From Alphaproteobacteria bacterium (lineage in GTDB: Bacteria; Pseudomonadota; Alphaproteobacteria; Rhodobacterales; Rhodobacteraceae): a stretch of 6,585 bases of DNA. Of this stretch, positions 1 through 6,173 are shown one piece after another. The notes below the pieces were generated by a model that made no database searches, was not told the DNA's origin, and saw only the letters and a program-made list of their open reading frames with translations. A program made the translations under genes and the position numbers. The stretch spans positions 1 to 6,585 of the forward strand of contig JAUIBJ010000212.1 in NCBI GenBank assembly GCA_030428025.1, given 5' to 3'. Position 1 is the first letter of the stretch. Each line of letters opens with the position of its first letter.

Positions 1-1304
1 TGAACGGGCTGAGCTTCGAGCAACTGGCCGATATCGGCGGCGGGTTCGAGATGTGGCGCACCAGGGATGGGGTCAACTGGCAGCCGGTCACGCTCAACGG
101 CATGACCAACCCCTTCAATTACGGCGGCCGCACCATGGTCTCGACGCCCGAAGGCTTGGCCGTGGGCACGGCCAATGTTTTCGGCGGCAAGTCGGCGGCG
201 CGGCTGGCCTCGCGCTGGGAGTATATCGACAACCCCGATGGCGGCACCGAGGTCTGGCTTGGCGCCCCCGGTCACAAGGGCTATTCCGTGCCGTTGGCGG
301 GGGATGACAGGCCGCTGATCGCGGCCACCGGCATGACCGGCTATTTCGGTCGCCACGCGGTGCCGAAGCTGCTGGAGGCGGGCTATGCGCTGCGGCTGCT
401 GACCCTGCCGGGCACCGCCGGTGATTTGCCCGCGCATGACAATGTCGAGGTGATCGAGGGCACGCTGGAAGATACCGGAGCGCTCGACCGGCTCGTCGAG
501 GGCGCCGGCATCGTGCTGCATCTGGCGGCGCGGCTGGCCGGTTCCTGCACCCGTGACGTGCTGCGCAGGACCAATGTCGATGGCACGCACGCGCTTCTGC
601 GGGCCTGTATCCGCGCGGGCACGCTGAAGCATTTCGTCTTTTCCAGTTCGGTTGCCGTCTATCAGAACCAGTTCACCGAAAGCGAATGGCCCATTCACGA
701 GGCGCACGCACTGCGGGCCGATGCCGAAAACGACCTCGCCGAATACGGGATGAGCAAGATCGGTGGCGAGAACCTGTTGCGCCATTACGGCAAGCAGTAC
801 GGGTTCGACCACGCGATCCTGCGGTTGGCGCTGGTCTATGGCGTGGGCGACCCGATGGTCGATCCGATGGTGCGCCGTGCCGTCGCGAGCCCGGGTTTCG
901 GCGAGGGGCCGGGCGGTGAGCAGCCCCGGCAATTCGTCCATATCGACGACGCGGTCGAGGCGCTTCTGCGCGCCACGTTCCAGCCGGAGACGCGCGGGCT
1001 GACGTTCAACGTGGCCGGGCCGGATGTGATCAGCTACCGTGACATCGGCCGCATGGCGCGGATCGCCACAGGGCGGGCGCTGCCGAAGGATCTTCAGCCG
1101 GACCGCAGCCGGGTATGGCGGCGCTATGTTCAGCAATACGACATGACGCGCGCAAGGCGGCATCTGGGCTTCACGCCGTGCGTACCCTTTGCCGAAGGGC
1201 TGCGGCGCATCGTGGAGGTGGCGCAGTCCGAAGGCGCGCTGCCTGCCCAATCCGGGGTGCGCACCCCTGCCGAACCACCCCGCCCGGTCGATGCGATGAC
1301 ATAG
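1..1304 (+). CDS. Fusion protein, 5'-partial: end of a propeller-like repeat domain joined to an NAD(P)-dependent epimerase/dehydratase (extended SDR)
   Basis: The frame is open from base 3 to the TAG at 1302-1304 with no stop, so the gene begins upstream; 433 residues are visible. I number residues from the ATG at 51. Residues -16 to about 75 contain FEMWRTRDGVNW, NYGGRTMVSTPEGLAVGTAN and a closing GGTEVWLG, the spacing of Trp/Gly-rich blades in secreted repeat proteins of sialidase-like or propeller type. From about residue 86 an extended SDR fold begins: TGMTGYFG (93-100, GxxGxxG for the dinucleotide), N175 in the NVDGTH strand, the Ser cluster FSSSVAVY (197-204), catalytic YGMSK (232-236), and a C-terminal substrate domain with FVHIDDAVEA (295-304). 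All catalytic residues expected of an NAD(P)-dependent sugar epimerase or 3-beta-HSD-like enzyme are present; the substrate is unknown. No ATG suits a separate SDR start: the ATG at 304 is out of frame and M95 lies inside the glycine motif. A GTG at 288 is a possible internal start. Fifty bases separate this gene from the TPR gene. The SDR call is secure; the N-terminal fold name is tentative. Confidence 0.85.
   Translation, partial: NGLSFEQLADIGGGFEMWRTRDGVNWQPVTLNGMTNPFNYGGRTMVSTPEGLAVGTANVFGGKSAARLASRWEYIDNPDGGTEVWLGAPGHKGYSVPLAGDDRPLIAATGMTGYFGRHAVPKLLEAGYALRLLTLPGTAGDLPAHDNVEVIEGTLEDTGALDRLVEGAGIVLHLAARLAGSCTRDVLRRTNVDGTHALLRACIRAGTLKHFVFSSSVAVYQNQFTESEWPIHEAHALRADAENDLAEYGMSKIGGENLLRHYGKQYGFDHAILRLALVYGVGDPMVDPMVRRAVASPGFGEGPGGEQPRQFVHIDDAVEALLRATFQPETRGLTFNVAGPDVISYRDIGRMARIATGRALPKDLQPDRSRVWRRYVQQYDMTRARRHLGFTPCVPFAEGLRRIVEVAQSEGALPAQSGVRTPAEPPRPVDAMT
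276..290 (+). promoter_or_regulatory. Possible internal ribosome binding site and GTG start for the SDR domain alone
   Basis: AAGGG at 276-280 stands seven bases before an in-frame GTG at 288-290, thirteen codons upstream of the glycine motif. Starting there would give a stand-alone SDR of 338 residues beginning MPLAGDDRPLIAATG, a normal length and N-terminus for an extended SDR. The continuous upstream frame means this would be either an additional start or a relic of fusion. This is motif inspection only, and short purine runs are common in such GC-rich coding sequence. Confidence 0.25.
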
Positions 1305-1337
1305 AACCGCCGGCGCGCGGGGCCCCGGGCGCGGCAC

Positions 1338-1346
1338 AGGAGGAGG
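1338..1346 (+). promoter_or_regulatory. Strong Shine-Dalgarno that fixes the TPR gene start
   Basis: AGGAGGAGG ends eight bases before the ATG at 1355. It is the strongest ribosome binding site in the window and selects 1355 over the upstream in-frame ATG at 1115, which lies within the SDR coding sequence of the preceding gene. Confidence 0.8.
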
Positions 1347-1354
1347 ACAAGGCG

Positions 1355-2566
1355 ATGGCCGACACGAATGACTGGATGCCCAATGTGCGCCAGGTCGAGG
1401 ACGACGACAGCCAGGCGATGAGCTATGTCCGCTCTCTCTTTGCCGAAGGCCGGATCGACGAGGCGCGCGCGGAACTGCGCGCCCTCATGGAGAAGGACCC
1501 GGAGAACACAAGGCCCGTGGTCGCGCTTGGGCTGTCCCTCATGCGCGAGCGGCGACTGGAGGAGGCCGCGCAGCTTTTCGAACGGGCAATGGAGATCGAC
1601 CCCGAGGACGAGGTGCCGCCGCTTCTGGCCGCCCAGGTCGGTCTGCGCGGCGACAACCCGGAATATTCCGAGGTCCATTTCCACAAGGCCCTGGCGATCA
1701 AGCCGAACTCGATTCAGGCTCTCACGGGACTCAGCCGCCTGCACCTGCGCAACGACAATCCCGACGAGGCAATCGCGGTGCTCGAACGCGCCCTCGAGGT
1801 CGATCCGCAATCGCGGATGCTGCGCCAACAGATCGCGACGGTCTGCGCCGATCAGGGCCGGTTCGGGGACGCGGAGGCGCATCTGCAGCATCTCCTGTCG
1901 ATCTTTCCCGGCGACGAGCAGGCCTCGATCCAGCTGGCCAATGTCCATTACCGAAAGGGCGATACCGAGGCCGCGCTTGCGCTGTTGAGAAAAGCGCTGG
2001 AGGCCAGTCCCGACCATGCCGGCCTGCTGGTGGCGCAGGGCCACATCCTCAGCCGGGCCGGGCGCCATGCCGAGGCCGAGGCGCCCTTGCGCCGGGCCAT
2101 GGCGATCCCGCGCCGCCTGCCCGAGGCGCCGGCACAGCCTCCGGGGGAGGCGGACCAGGGGGCGGAATTCATGCGCCGCATCGCCGAATGGTGGCGCCAG
2201 CAGCCGCGCATGTTCGCGCAGATCCTGCTGGTGCAGGCGCTCATCCCCCAGAACAAACTTGCGGAGGCGCGCGAGACTCTGGCACGCATGCCACGTCAGG
2301 GGCCGATGGCGGCGGTAGTTCAACGGCTTTATGGCGATGCCTTCGCCTTCGAGGGCAATCTGGGCGCGGCTGAGCAATCGTATCGCGCCGCGCTTCATGC
2401 CGCCCGCGGAGGCGACGCGCTTCTGCGCGAGATAAACGAGAGGAAATCGGCCGAAGGGCTGGAGGGGGCGTCGCTCCTGTCGGCCTATACGGAGGCGCTC
2501 GACCGCAACCTCGAACAACAGTTCTCCAACATGGCCGGAGGCCGGGGCGAAGGGGTGTCCGGGTGA
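1355..2566 (+). CDS. Tetratricopeptide-repeat (TPR) protein
   Basis: The product is 403 residues, with no signal peptide or membrane segment, so it is probably cytoplasmic. Residues 1-20 are an acidic lead-in. TPR-like helical pairs then run almost without break over about 23-50, 54-83, 88-117, 119-151, 153-185, 187-219 and 221-251. They are recognisable by the repeated A/G-x-A-x-x-x-x-x-x-A-L-x-x-x-P pattern, for example LERALEVDP (143-151) and LLRKALEASP (210-219). A Pro-rich linker (252-266) follows, then one or two more helical pairs over about 283-350 and a charged tail. TPR arrays bind other proteins and have no catalytic role of their own, so the family tells function only as a scaffold or adaptor. 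Its place between SDR genes, with its stop codon overlapping the start of the next SDR, suggests co-production with them and perhaps physical association; that is inference. The in-frame ATG at 1115 would add 80 Arg/Ala/His-rich residues encoded inside the previous gene and is rejected. Confidence 0.88.
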   Translation: MADTNDWMPNVRQVEDDDSQAMSYVRSLFAEGRIDEARAELRALMEKDPENTRPVVALGLSLMRERRLEEAAQLFERAMEIDPEDEVPPLLAAQVGLRGDNPEYSEVHFHKALAIKPNSIQALTGLSRLHLRNDNPDEAIAVLERALEVDPQSRMLRQQIATVCADQGRFGDAEAHLQHLLSIFPGDEQASIQLANVHYRKGDTEAALALLRKALEASPDHAGLLVAQGHILSRAGRHAEAEAPLRRAMAIPRRLPEAPAQPPGEADQGAEFMRRIAEWWRQQPRMFAQILLVQALIPQNKLAEARETLARMPRQGPMAAVVQRLYGDAFAFEGNLGAAEQSYRAALHAARGGDALLREINERKSAEGLEGASLLSAYTEALDRNLEQQFSNMAGGRGEGVSG

Positions 2567-3528
2567 AGGTGCTGGTCACAGGCGCGACCGGCGCGGCGGG
2601 GCAGTACATCCTCGAGGCGCTGATGACCACCGGGCAAGAGGTGCGGGTCCTGGCGCTGCCGGACGCGATGCACCGCGTGCGCTTTCGCGACCGGATCGAG
2701 ATGATTCCGGGCGATGTACTCGACCGGGCGTCGTTGGAGGAGGCGGCGAGCGGTGTCGAACTGGTCTTTCACACCGCGCTCATCTCGCCCACCGCCACTC
2801 TCTGGGCGGATACGCTGGATGCGGTGAACGTCACCGGCACGCGCAACCTGATCGCCGCCTGCACCGGGCAGGCGCGGCGGATAGTGATGGTGACCTCGAA
2901 CAACATCTATGCGCTGCACCGTTCGCCAGCGATGTGGCCGTTGCTTGACGACGACCCGCGCCATGCCCATGGCACGCCCACACAGGTGGCCGAGGCGGAA
3001 TCGCTGATCGCCGCCGAGGATGCGCTGATGGAAGCCGGGGCGGCGGGCAAGCTCGACTACGCCATCCTGCGTCCCACGGTCATCGCGGGCCGCAAATGCC
3101 CGGTCATAGAGGGCATGATCAACACAGTCCTGCGCAATCAGCAAGCGCAGATCGAGATGCAGCGGCGCCTCTGGGACGTGATGCAATGGACCCACGGGAC
3201 CGATCTGGCGCGCGCCGCGCTTCTGGTGGCCGAGCACCCGCAGGCGCGTAACCAGTGCTTTCTGGTGGCCGGCGATGAGCCGGTCACGCTCTATGACATC
3301 CAGAAAATCGTCTGGGACATTCTCAATGTCGGGCGCGCGGAAAACCCCGTGACCGAAATCGCCTCGCGCAACAATATCGGGCTGGCCAAGCGCGAGCCGC
3401 GCAAGTTGAAGGCCCTGGGCTGGCGGCCGGAGAAGTCCGTACGGGACTGCGTGGAGGAGGTGCTGGCGCGGCTCGATTTCGCCACGTCAGACAGCATTCG
3501 CCTGCCCGCCTACATGATGGACGACTAG
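2563..3528 (+). CDS. NAD(P)-binding epimerase-like SDR with a degenerate active site
   Basis: Starts at GTG 2563, overlapping the TPR stop as GTGA; GAAGGGG at 2549-2555 lies seven bases upstream. The 321 residues open directly with the Rossmann strand and TGATGAAG (6-13), an intact GxxGxxG motif. D51 (GDVLD) and NVTGTRNLI (89-97) match the extended SDR pattern, as do the strand-five segment MVTSNNIY (109-116), LDYAILRPT (164-172) and QWTHGTDLARA (208-218). The catalytic YxxxK is absent: aligning the helix on E152 puts E144 where Tyr should be and L148 where Lys should be, and no Tyr occurs between residues 117 and 165. It should still bind a dinucleotide but is unlikely to do normal SDR proton transfer. 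Atypical SDRs such as NmrA lack the catalytic residues yet bind NAD(P) and act as sensors, so a regulatory or structural role is possible. An unusual catalytic mechanism is the alternative. The fold is secure; the activity is unknown. Confidence 0.87.
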   Translation: MKVLVTGATGAAGQYILEALMTTGQEVRVLALPDAMHRVRFRDRIEMIPGDVLDRASLEEAASGVELVFHTALISPTATLWADTLDAVNVTGTRNLIAACTGQARRIVMVTSNNIYALHRSPAMWPLLDDDPRHAHGTPTQVAEAESLIAAEDALMEAGAAGKLDYAILRPTVIAGRKCPVIEGMINTVLRNQQAQIEMQRRLWDVMQWTHGTDLARAALLVAEHPQARNQCFLVAGDEPVTLYDIQKIVWDILNVGRAENPVTEIASRNNIGLAKREPRKLKALGWRPEKSVRDCVEEVLARLDFATSDSIRLPAYMMDD

Positions 3529-3537
3529 AGCGCGATG

Positions 3538-3546
3538 GGGGAGGGG
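3538..3546 (+). promoter_or_regulatory. Shine-Dalgarno selecting the internal start of the tandem SDR gene
   Basis: GGGGAGGGG ends six bases before the ATG at 3553. The first in-frame ATG at 3535 would place this sequence inside the coding region and has no purine-rich site of its own. The protein from 3553 begins MRALVTDITG, with the Rossmann strand at its N-terminus as expected. Confidence 0.7.
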
Positions 3547-3552
3547 CGGAAC

Positions 3553-5379
3553 ATGCGCGCGTTGGTCACCGACATCACTGGGCCGGTCGGGCGGCGCGTG
3601 GCTGGGCGGCTGGTAGCGGCGGGTTGGCACGTGACGGGGGTGCAAAGCCGCGAGCGTGCGGATCCTGTTCCGGAGGGTGTGCAGACACGCGGCTGGCCGC
3701 GCAAGCCAGGCGCCTTCGGCCACAGCCTTTCCGGTCTGTCACTCGCAGTAGTGGCCGAGATGGCCTCGCCTGTCGAGGCACCCGAGCTGGTGGCCGAGCG
3801 GATCGCGGGGCTGATTGGCGCGGCGGCGAAGGCAGGGGTAGACCGGCTGATCGCGCTCAACAGTGCGGCGGTTTATGCGCCCGATGCCATGCGCGCGGGT
3901 ACGGTGACGGAGGCCGGGCCCTTCGCGTCACGCGAGACGGCCGATCCACTGACGCGGGCGGCGATGAGGCTCGAACGCGCGGTGGCGGAGGCGAGTGGGG
4001 AAATCGACTGCACCGTGCTGCGCACGCTGCCCACGCTGGCCCGCGACTGCCCGCAGGCCCACACACTCATTGGCGACATGTGGCGCACGGGCCGGCCGCC
4101 GGAGGGCCCGTCACGTTATCAGGGCATCGACGCTGACGACCTGGCCGACGCGGTCATTCTCGCTGCCCGCGCCCCGGCGGCGGCGGGCCGGGCGATGAAT
4201 ATCGCCGGCCCTATCGCGGTAACCGCCGAGGCTGCTGCGGCGGAGATCCGGCGCCTGGGGTTGATGCTGGTCGATGATACCGAGACCGGAATCCGTGTGC
4301 GACCGCCCTATCCGCAGGTGCCGCCCGTTCTGGCCACGGGACTGGCCGCGTCTCTGATTGGCGCGCACCCTTCCAAACGCATCTGGGTCAGCTTCGCCGA
4401 GGTGCTGCAGGAGCTGATCCGGCACGATCGGGCCAGCGGCCGCCTGCCGCCCGTGCGTACGGGCCTGCCACCGGCCCTGGCCGCAATCGAGGCGGGGCGG
4501 ACACCGCTGGAGGGGCAGGTGGCGGTGGTGACAGAGGCGGAAACACCGGCAGCAGTGCATCTGGTGGGGCTGCTGCTGCGGCTGGGCGCGCGGGTGAGCG
4601 TGGTCGCCCGGAAGGGGGAGGCGCTGGAGAGATGTTATCCTAGCTTCGCGGAGAGTGGCGCGTTGACAATGCTCGCGGGCGATATGGCGCTGACGCGGGA
4701 TGTGCGGGCACTGGCGGCAAGACTGTGCGCCGAGCATGAGCGGATCGACCTTCTGTTCAACACCGCCGTGCGGCTTTACGAGAGCCGAGCAGAGACGGAC
4801 GAGGGCAACGAGTGCTGCCTCGCCGCCAATCTTCTTGGCCCGTTTCTGCTCATCAACCTTCTGGCCGATGCACTGCGTGCCGCGCCGCAGCCGCGCGTCC
4901 TGACTGTCATCAGCGACATCTATGCCGATTCGCCCGTCGACCTTCAGGATCTTCAGGGCCGTGTCGTCTATGCCCCGGTGACGGCATTGGGGCGGGCCCA
5001 TGCGGGGCTGGCGATGTGCGCCTCGGTTCTAGCCGAGCTCGGGGCGGCAGGCGGGCTTTCGGTCACCACATTCGTGCCACGCCCGGAACGGTCGGAAACC
5101 TGGCGTCTGCCGCCCCTGCCAGAGGGTGACGACCTGGTCGGCGCGCAGGAATTGCAGCGCCGCGAAACCCTGCGAAATCGCACGATCATGCAGATGACCT
5201 CGCCGCGCGACGTGGCAAGCCACATCGCCGATCTGGCGCTTGGCCCGGCCTCGGGGGGGCAGGCGGGGGGCTTTCTGGGGTTCGATGGCCCGGCGACACC
5301 GGCGCCGCATGTGCAGGACAGGGCCGCCGCTACCGAGCTATGGACCTTCTGCCGCAGCCTGACCGGCCTGGGGAGCTGA
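3553..5379 (+). CDS. Tandem SDR fusion protein: epimerase-like domain plus retinol-dehydrogenase-like domain, both with altered catalytic motifs
   Basis: 608 residues, about twice the length of one SDR. Domain 1 (about 1-300) is extended-type: VTDITGPVG (5-13) keeps the last two glycines of GxxGxxG but has Asp for the first. LNSAAVY (102-108) matches the Ser strand, and DADDLADAV (193-201) and MNIAGP (215-220) fit the C-terminal part. Its active-site helix DPLTRAAMRLE (131-141) aligns with xxYxxxKxxxE but has L133 for Tyr and A137 for Lys. Domain 2 (about 318-580) resembles classical retinol-dehydrogenase-type SDRs: LEGQVAVVT (319-327), GD (376-377), IDLLFNTA (398-405), and ETDEGNE followed by NLLGPFLLINLL (426-437). 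Here TGxxxGxG is TEAETPAA (327-334) with every glycine gone, and YxxxK aligns with L479 and H483. S454 is at the usual Ser strand. Neither domain looks like a standard dehydrogenase; cofactor binding by domain 2 is doubtful. The gene lies 24 bases after the previous SDR, in the same apparent operon. It ends cleanly at TGA and the frame is intact, so it is not a decaying pseudogene. Function unknown. Confidence 0.82.
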   Translation: MRALVTDITGPVGRRVAGRLVAAGWHVTGVQSRERADPVPEGVQTRGWPRKPGAFGHSLSGLSLAVVAEMASPVEAPELVAERIAGLIGAAAKAGVDRLIALNSAAVYAPDAMRAGTVTEAGPFASRETADPLTRAAMRLERAVAEASGEIDCTVLRTLPTLARDCPQAHTLIGDMWRTGRPPEGPSRYQGIDADDLADAVILAARAPAAAGRAMNIAGPIAVTAEAAAAEIRRLGLMLVDDTETGIRVRPPYPQVPPVLATGLAASLIGAHPSKRIWVSFAEVLQELIRHDRASGRLPPVRTGLPPALAAIEAGRTPLEGQVAVVTEAETPAAVHLVGLLLRLGARVSVVARKGEALERCYPSFAESGALTMLAGDMALTRDVRALAARLCAEHERIDLLFNTAVRLYESRAETDEGNECCLAANLLGPFLLINLLADALRAAPQPRVLTVISDIYADSPVDLQDLQGRVVYAPVTALGRAHAGLAMCASVLAELGAAGGLSVTTFVPRPERSETWRLPPLPEGDDLVGAQELQRRETLRNRTIMQMTSPRDVASHIADLALGPASGGQAGGFLGFDGPATPAPHVQDRAAATELWTFCRSLTGLGS

Positions 5380-5385
5380 ACCGGC

Positions 5386-5413
5386 TTGCCGTCGGGCCCG
5401 TCGGTGCTAGCAT
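5386..5413 (+). promoter_or_regulatory. Weak candidate promoter for the SRAP gene
   Basis: TTGCCG (5386-5391), a 16-base spacer and TAGCAT (5408-5413) each match four of six sigma70 consensus positions. Transcription would begin around 5420, giving an almost leaderless message, which fits the lack of a clear Shine-Dalgarno before the ATG at 5422. In GC-rich DNA such matches arise by chance, and the gene could equally be read through from upstream. Confidence 0.22.
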
Positions 5414-5421
5414 TGCCGATC

Positions 5422-6102
5422 ATGTGCAACCTGCATTCCAACATGACCACACAGGAGGCGATGCGGCGTCTTTTCGGAGTGTCGCAGGCGCAGGACCGGC
5501 TGGGAAATTACGCCCCGATGCCGGCGATTTATCCGCGCTATCAGGCGCCGGTGGTGCGGTTGGGCGCGGGCGACCAGCGTGAACTTGTGGCCATGCATTG
5601 GGGCTTCCTGATGCCGCAGGTGTCGAAGAAGACCGGCAAGCCTATCCTGCCGAGGGCGGTCAACAATGCCCGCGACGACAAGCTGCAAAGCTCGCCCTTC
5701 TGGCGCGGCAGTTTCGAGGAGCGGCGCTGTCTGGTGCCGGCCACAGCCTTTGCCGAGGCCAAGGGCCGCAAGCCGGCCACCTTCTACTGGTTCGGGATGG
5801 AGAGCGACGACCCCGACACGCGCCCGCCCTTCGCCTTCGCCGGGCTCTGGCGGGGGTTCAAGGGGCGCTATCGCGACGAACTGGTCGAGATCGAGACGCA
5901 CACCATCGTGACCACCATTCCGAACGACCTGGTCCGGCCCATCCATCCCGACCGGATGCCGGTGATCCTCGATGCGCCCGATTACGACATCTGGCTGACC
6001 GGTACCCCGAAAGAGGCCGCGCGGCTTTTGAGGCCCTTCCCGGCGGACCGGATGCGCATAGTGAGCCAGGGTGTGGGGGTGACGGAGGATCCGGTGGGCT
6101 GA
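5422..6102 (+). CDS. yedK: SRAP family (YedK/HMCES-like) abasic-site DNA-protein crosslink protein
   Basis: SRAP proteins bind abasic sites in single-stranded DNA at stalled forks and form a stable thiazolidine crosslink through Cys2, shielding the lesion. The 226-residue product has the family's usual length and landmarks: MCNLHSN at the N-terminus with the obligatory Cys2; MHWGFLMP (58-65); VNNARDD (80-86), with N82 and R84 as the DNA-binding pair; RRCLVPATAFAEAK (101-114), with catalytic E112; FAFAGLW (137-143); and TTIPNDLVRPIHPDRMPVIL (164-183), with H175. The usual aromatic residue after the catalytic Glu is replaced by Ala-Lys. The start at 5422 is required because Cys2 must become the N-terminus after Met removal; the in-frame ATG at 5386 would add twelve residues and bury it. 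It follows the SDR gene by 42 bases on the same strand but has no evident functional link to it. The older name is SOS response-associated peptidase. I see no LexA-type box just upstream. Confidence 0.93.
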   Translation: MCNLHSNMTTQEAMRRLFGVSQAQDRLGNYAPMPAIYPRYQAPVVRLGAGDQRELVAMHWGFLMPQVSKKTGKPILPRAVNNARDDKLQSSPFWRGSFEERRCLVPATAFAEAKGRKPATFYWFGMESDDPDTRPPFAFAGLWRGFKGRYRDELVEIETHTIVTTIPNDLVRPIHPDRMPVILDAPDYDIWLTGTPKEAARLLRPFPADRMRIVSQGVGVTEDPVG

Positions 6103-6110
6103 GGAAGCCC

Positions 6111-6138
6111 TTGTCATCGGGTTGCGGCCTGATATTAT
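6111..6138 (+). promoter_or_regulatory. Probable sigma70-like promoter of hutF
   Basis: TTGTCA (6111-6116) and TATTAT (6133-6138) are separated by 16 bases, and each differs from the sigma70 consensus by one base. The -10 hexamer forms the left end of the inverted repeat at 6133-6152. A second reading uses TTGCGG (6122-6127) and CATAAT (6146-6151) with an 18-base spacer. In either reading the repeat covers the -10 region. The AT-rich patch stands out sharply from its GC-rich surroundings. Confidence 0.45.
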
Positions 6139-6152
6139 GTCTGCACATAATA
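6133..6152. promoter_or_regulatory. Perfect 8-bp inverted repeat, probable repressor operator upstream of hutF
   Basis: TATTATGT (6133-6140), CTGC (6141-6144) and ACATAATA (6145-6152) make a perfect dyad 21 bases before the hutF start codon, overlapping the predicted -10 element. Hut operons in proteobacteria are commonly repressed by HutC, a GntR-family repressor relieved by urocanate, and such regulators bind dyads with a TGT...ACA core. HutC is therefore the leading candidate, but its gene is not in the window and the assignment is inference. No T-tract follows, so it is not an intrinsic terminator. Confidence 0.6.
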
Positions 6153-6173
6153 CAGTGCGAGGCGGATCTTAGA

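Noticed and set aside
304..306. ATG just before the SDR domain of the first gene, considered as a separate SDR start
   Set aside because: It is out of frame with the SDR coding sequence.
1305..1337. GC-rich palindrome (CGGGGCCCCG at 1318-1327) between the fusion gene and the TPR gene, considered as a terminator
   Set aside because: No hairpin loop and no following T-tract, and the TPR ribosome binding site begins within about ten bases; more likely chance in GC-rich spacer DNA.
1130..2518. Long minus-strand open frame of 462 codons opposite the TPR gene
   Set aside because: It is the codon-bias shadow of a GC-rich gene. The product is Arg/Leu/His/Gln-rich with no recognisable domain, while the plus strand shows clear TPR periodicity and a strong ribosome binding site.
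2485..3237. Minus-strand open frame of 250 codons opposite the stand-alone SDR
   Set aside because: It spans the junction of two real plus-strand genes and shows no domain; shadow of GC-rich coding.
4111..5001. Minus-strand open frame of 296 codons opposite the tandem SDR gene
   Set aside because: Low-complexity Arg/Gln/His/Pro composition with no motifs; the plus strand encodes recognisable SDR framework motifs throughout.
6103..6125. AGCCC...GGGTT after the SRAP stop, considered as a terminator stem
   Set aside because: Only five pairs including a wobble, and no T-tract; it also overlaps the -35 region before hutF.
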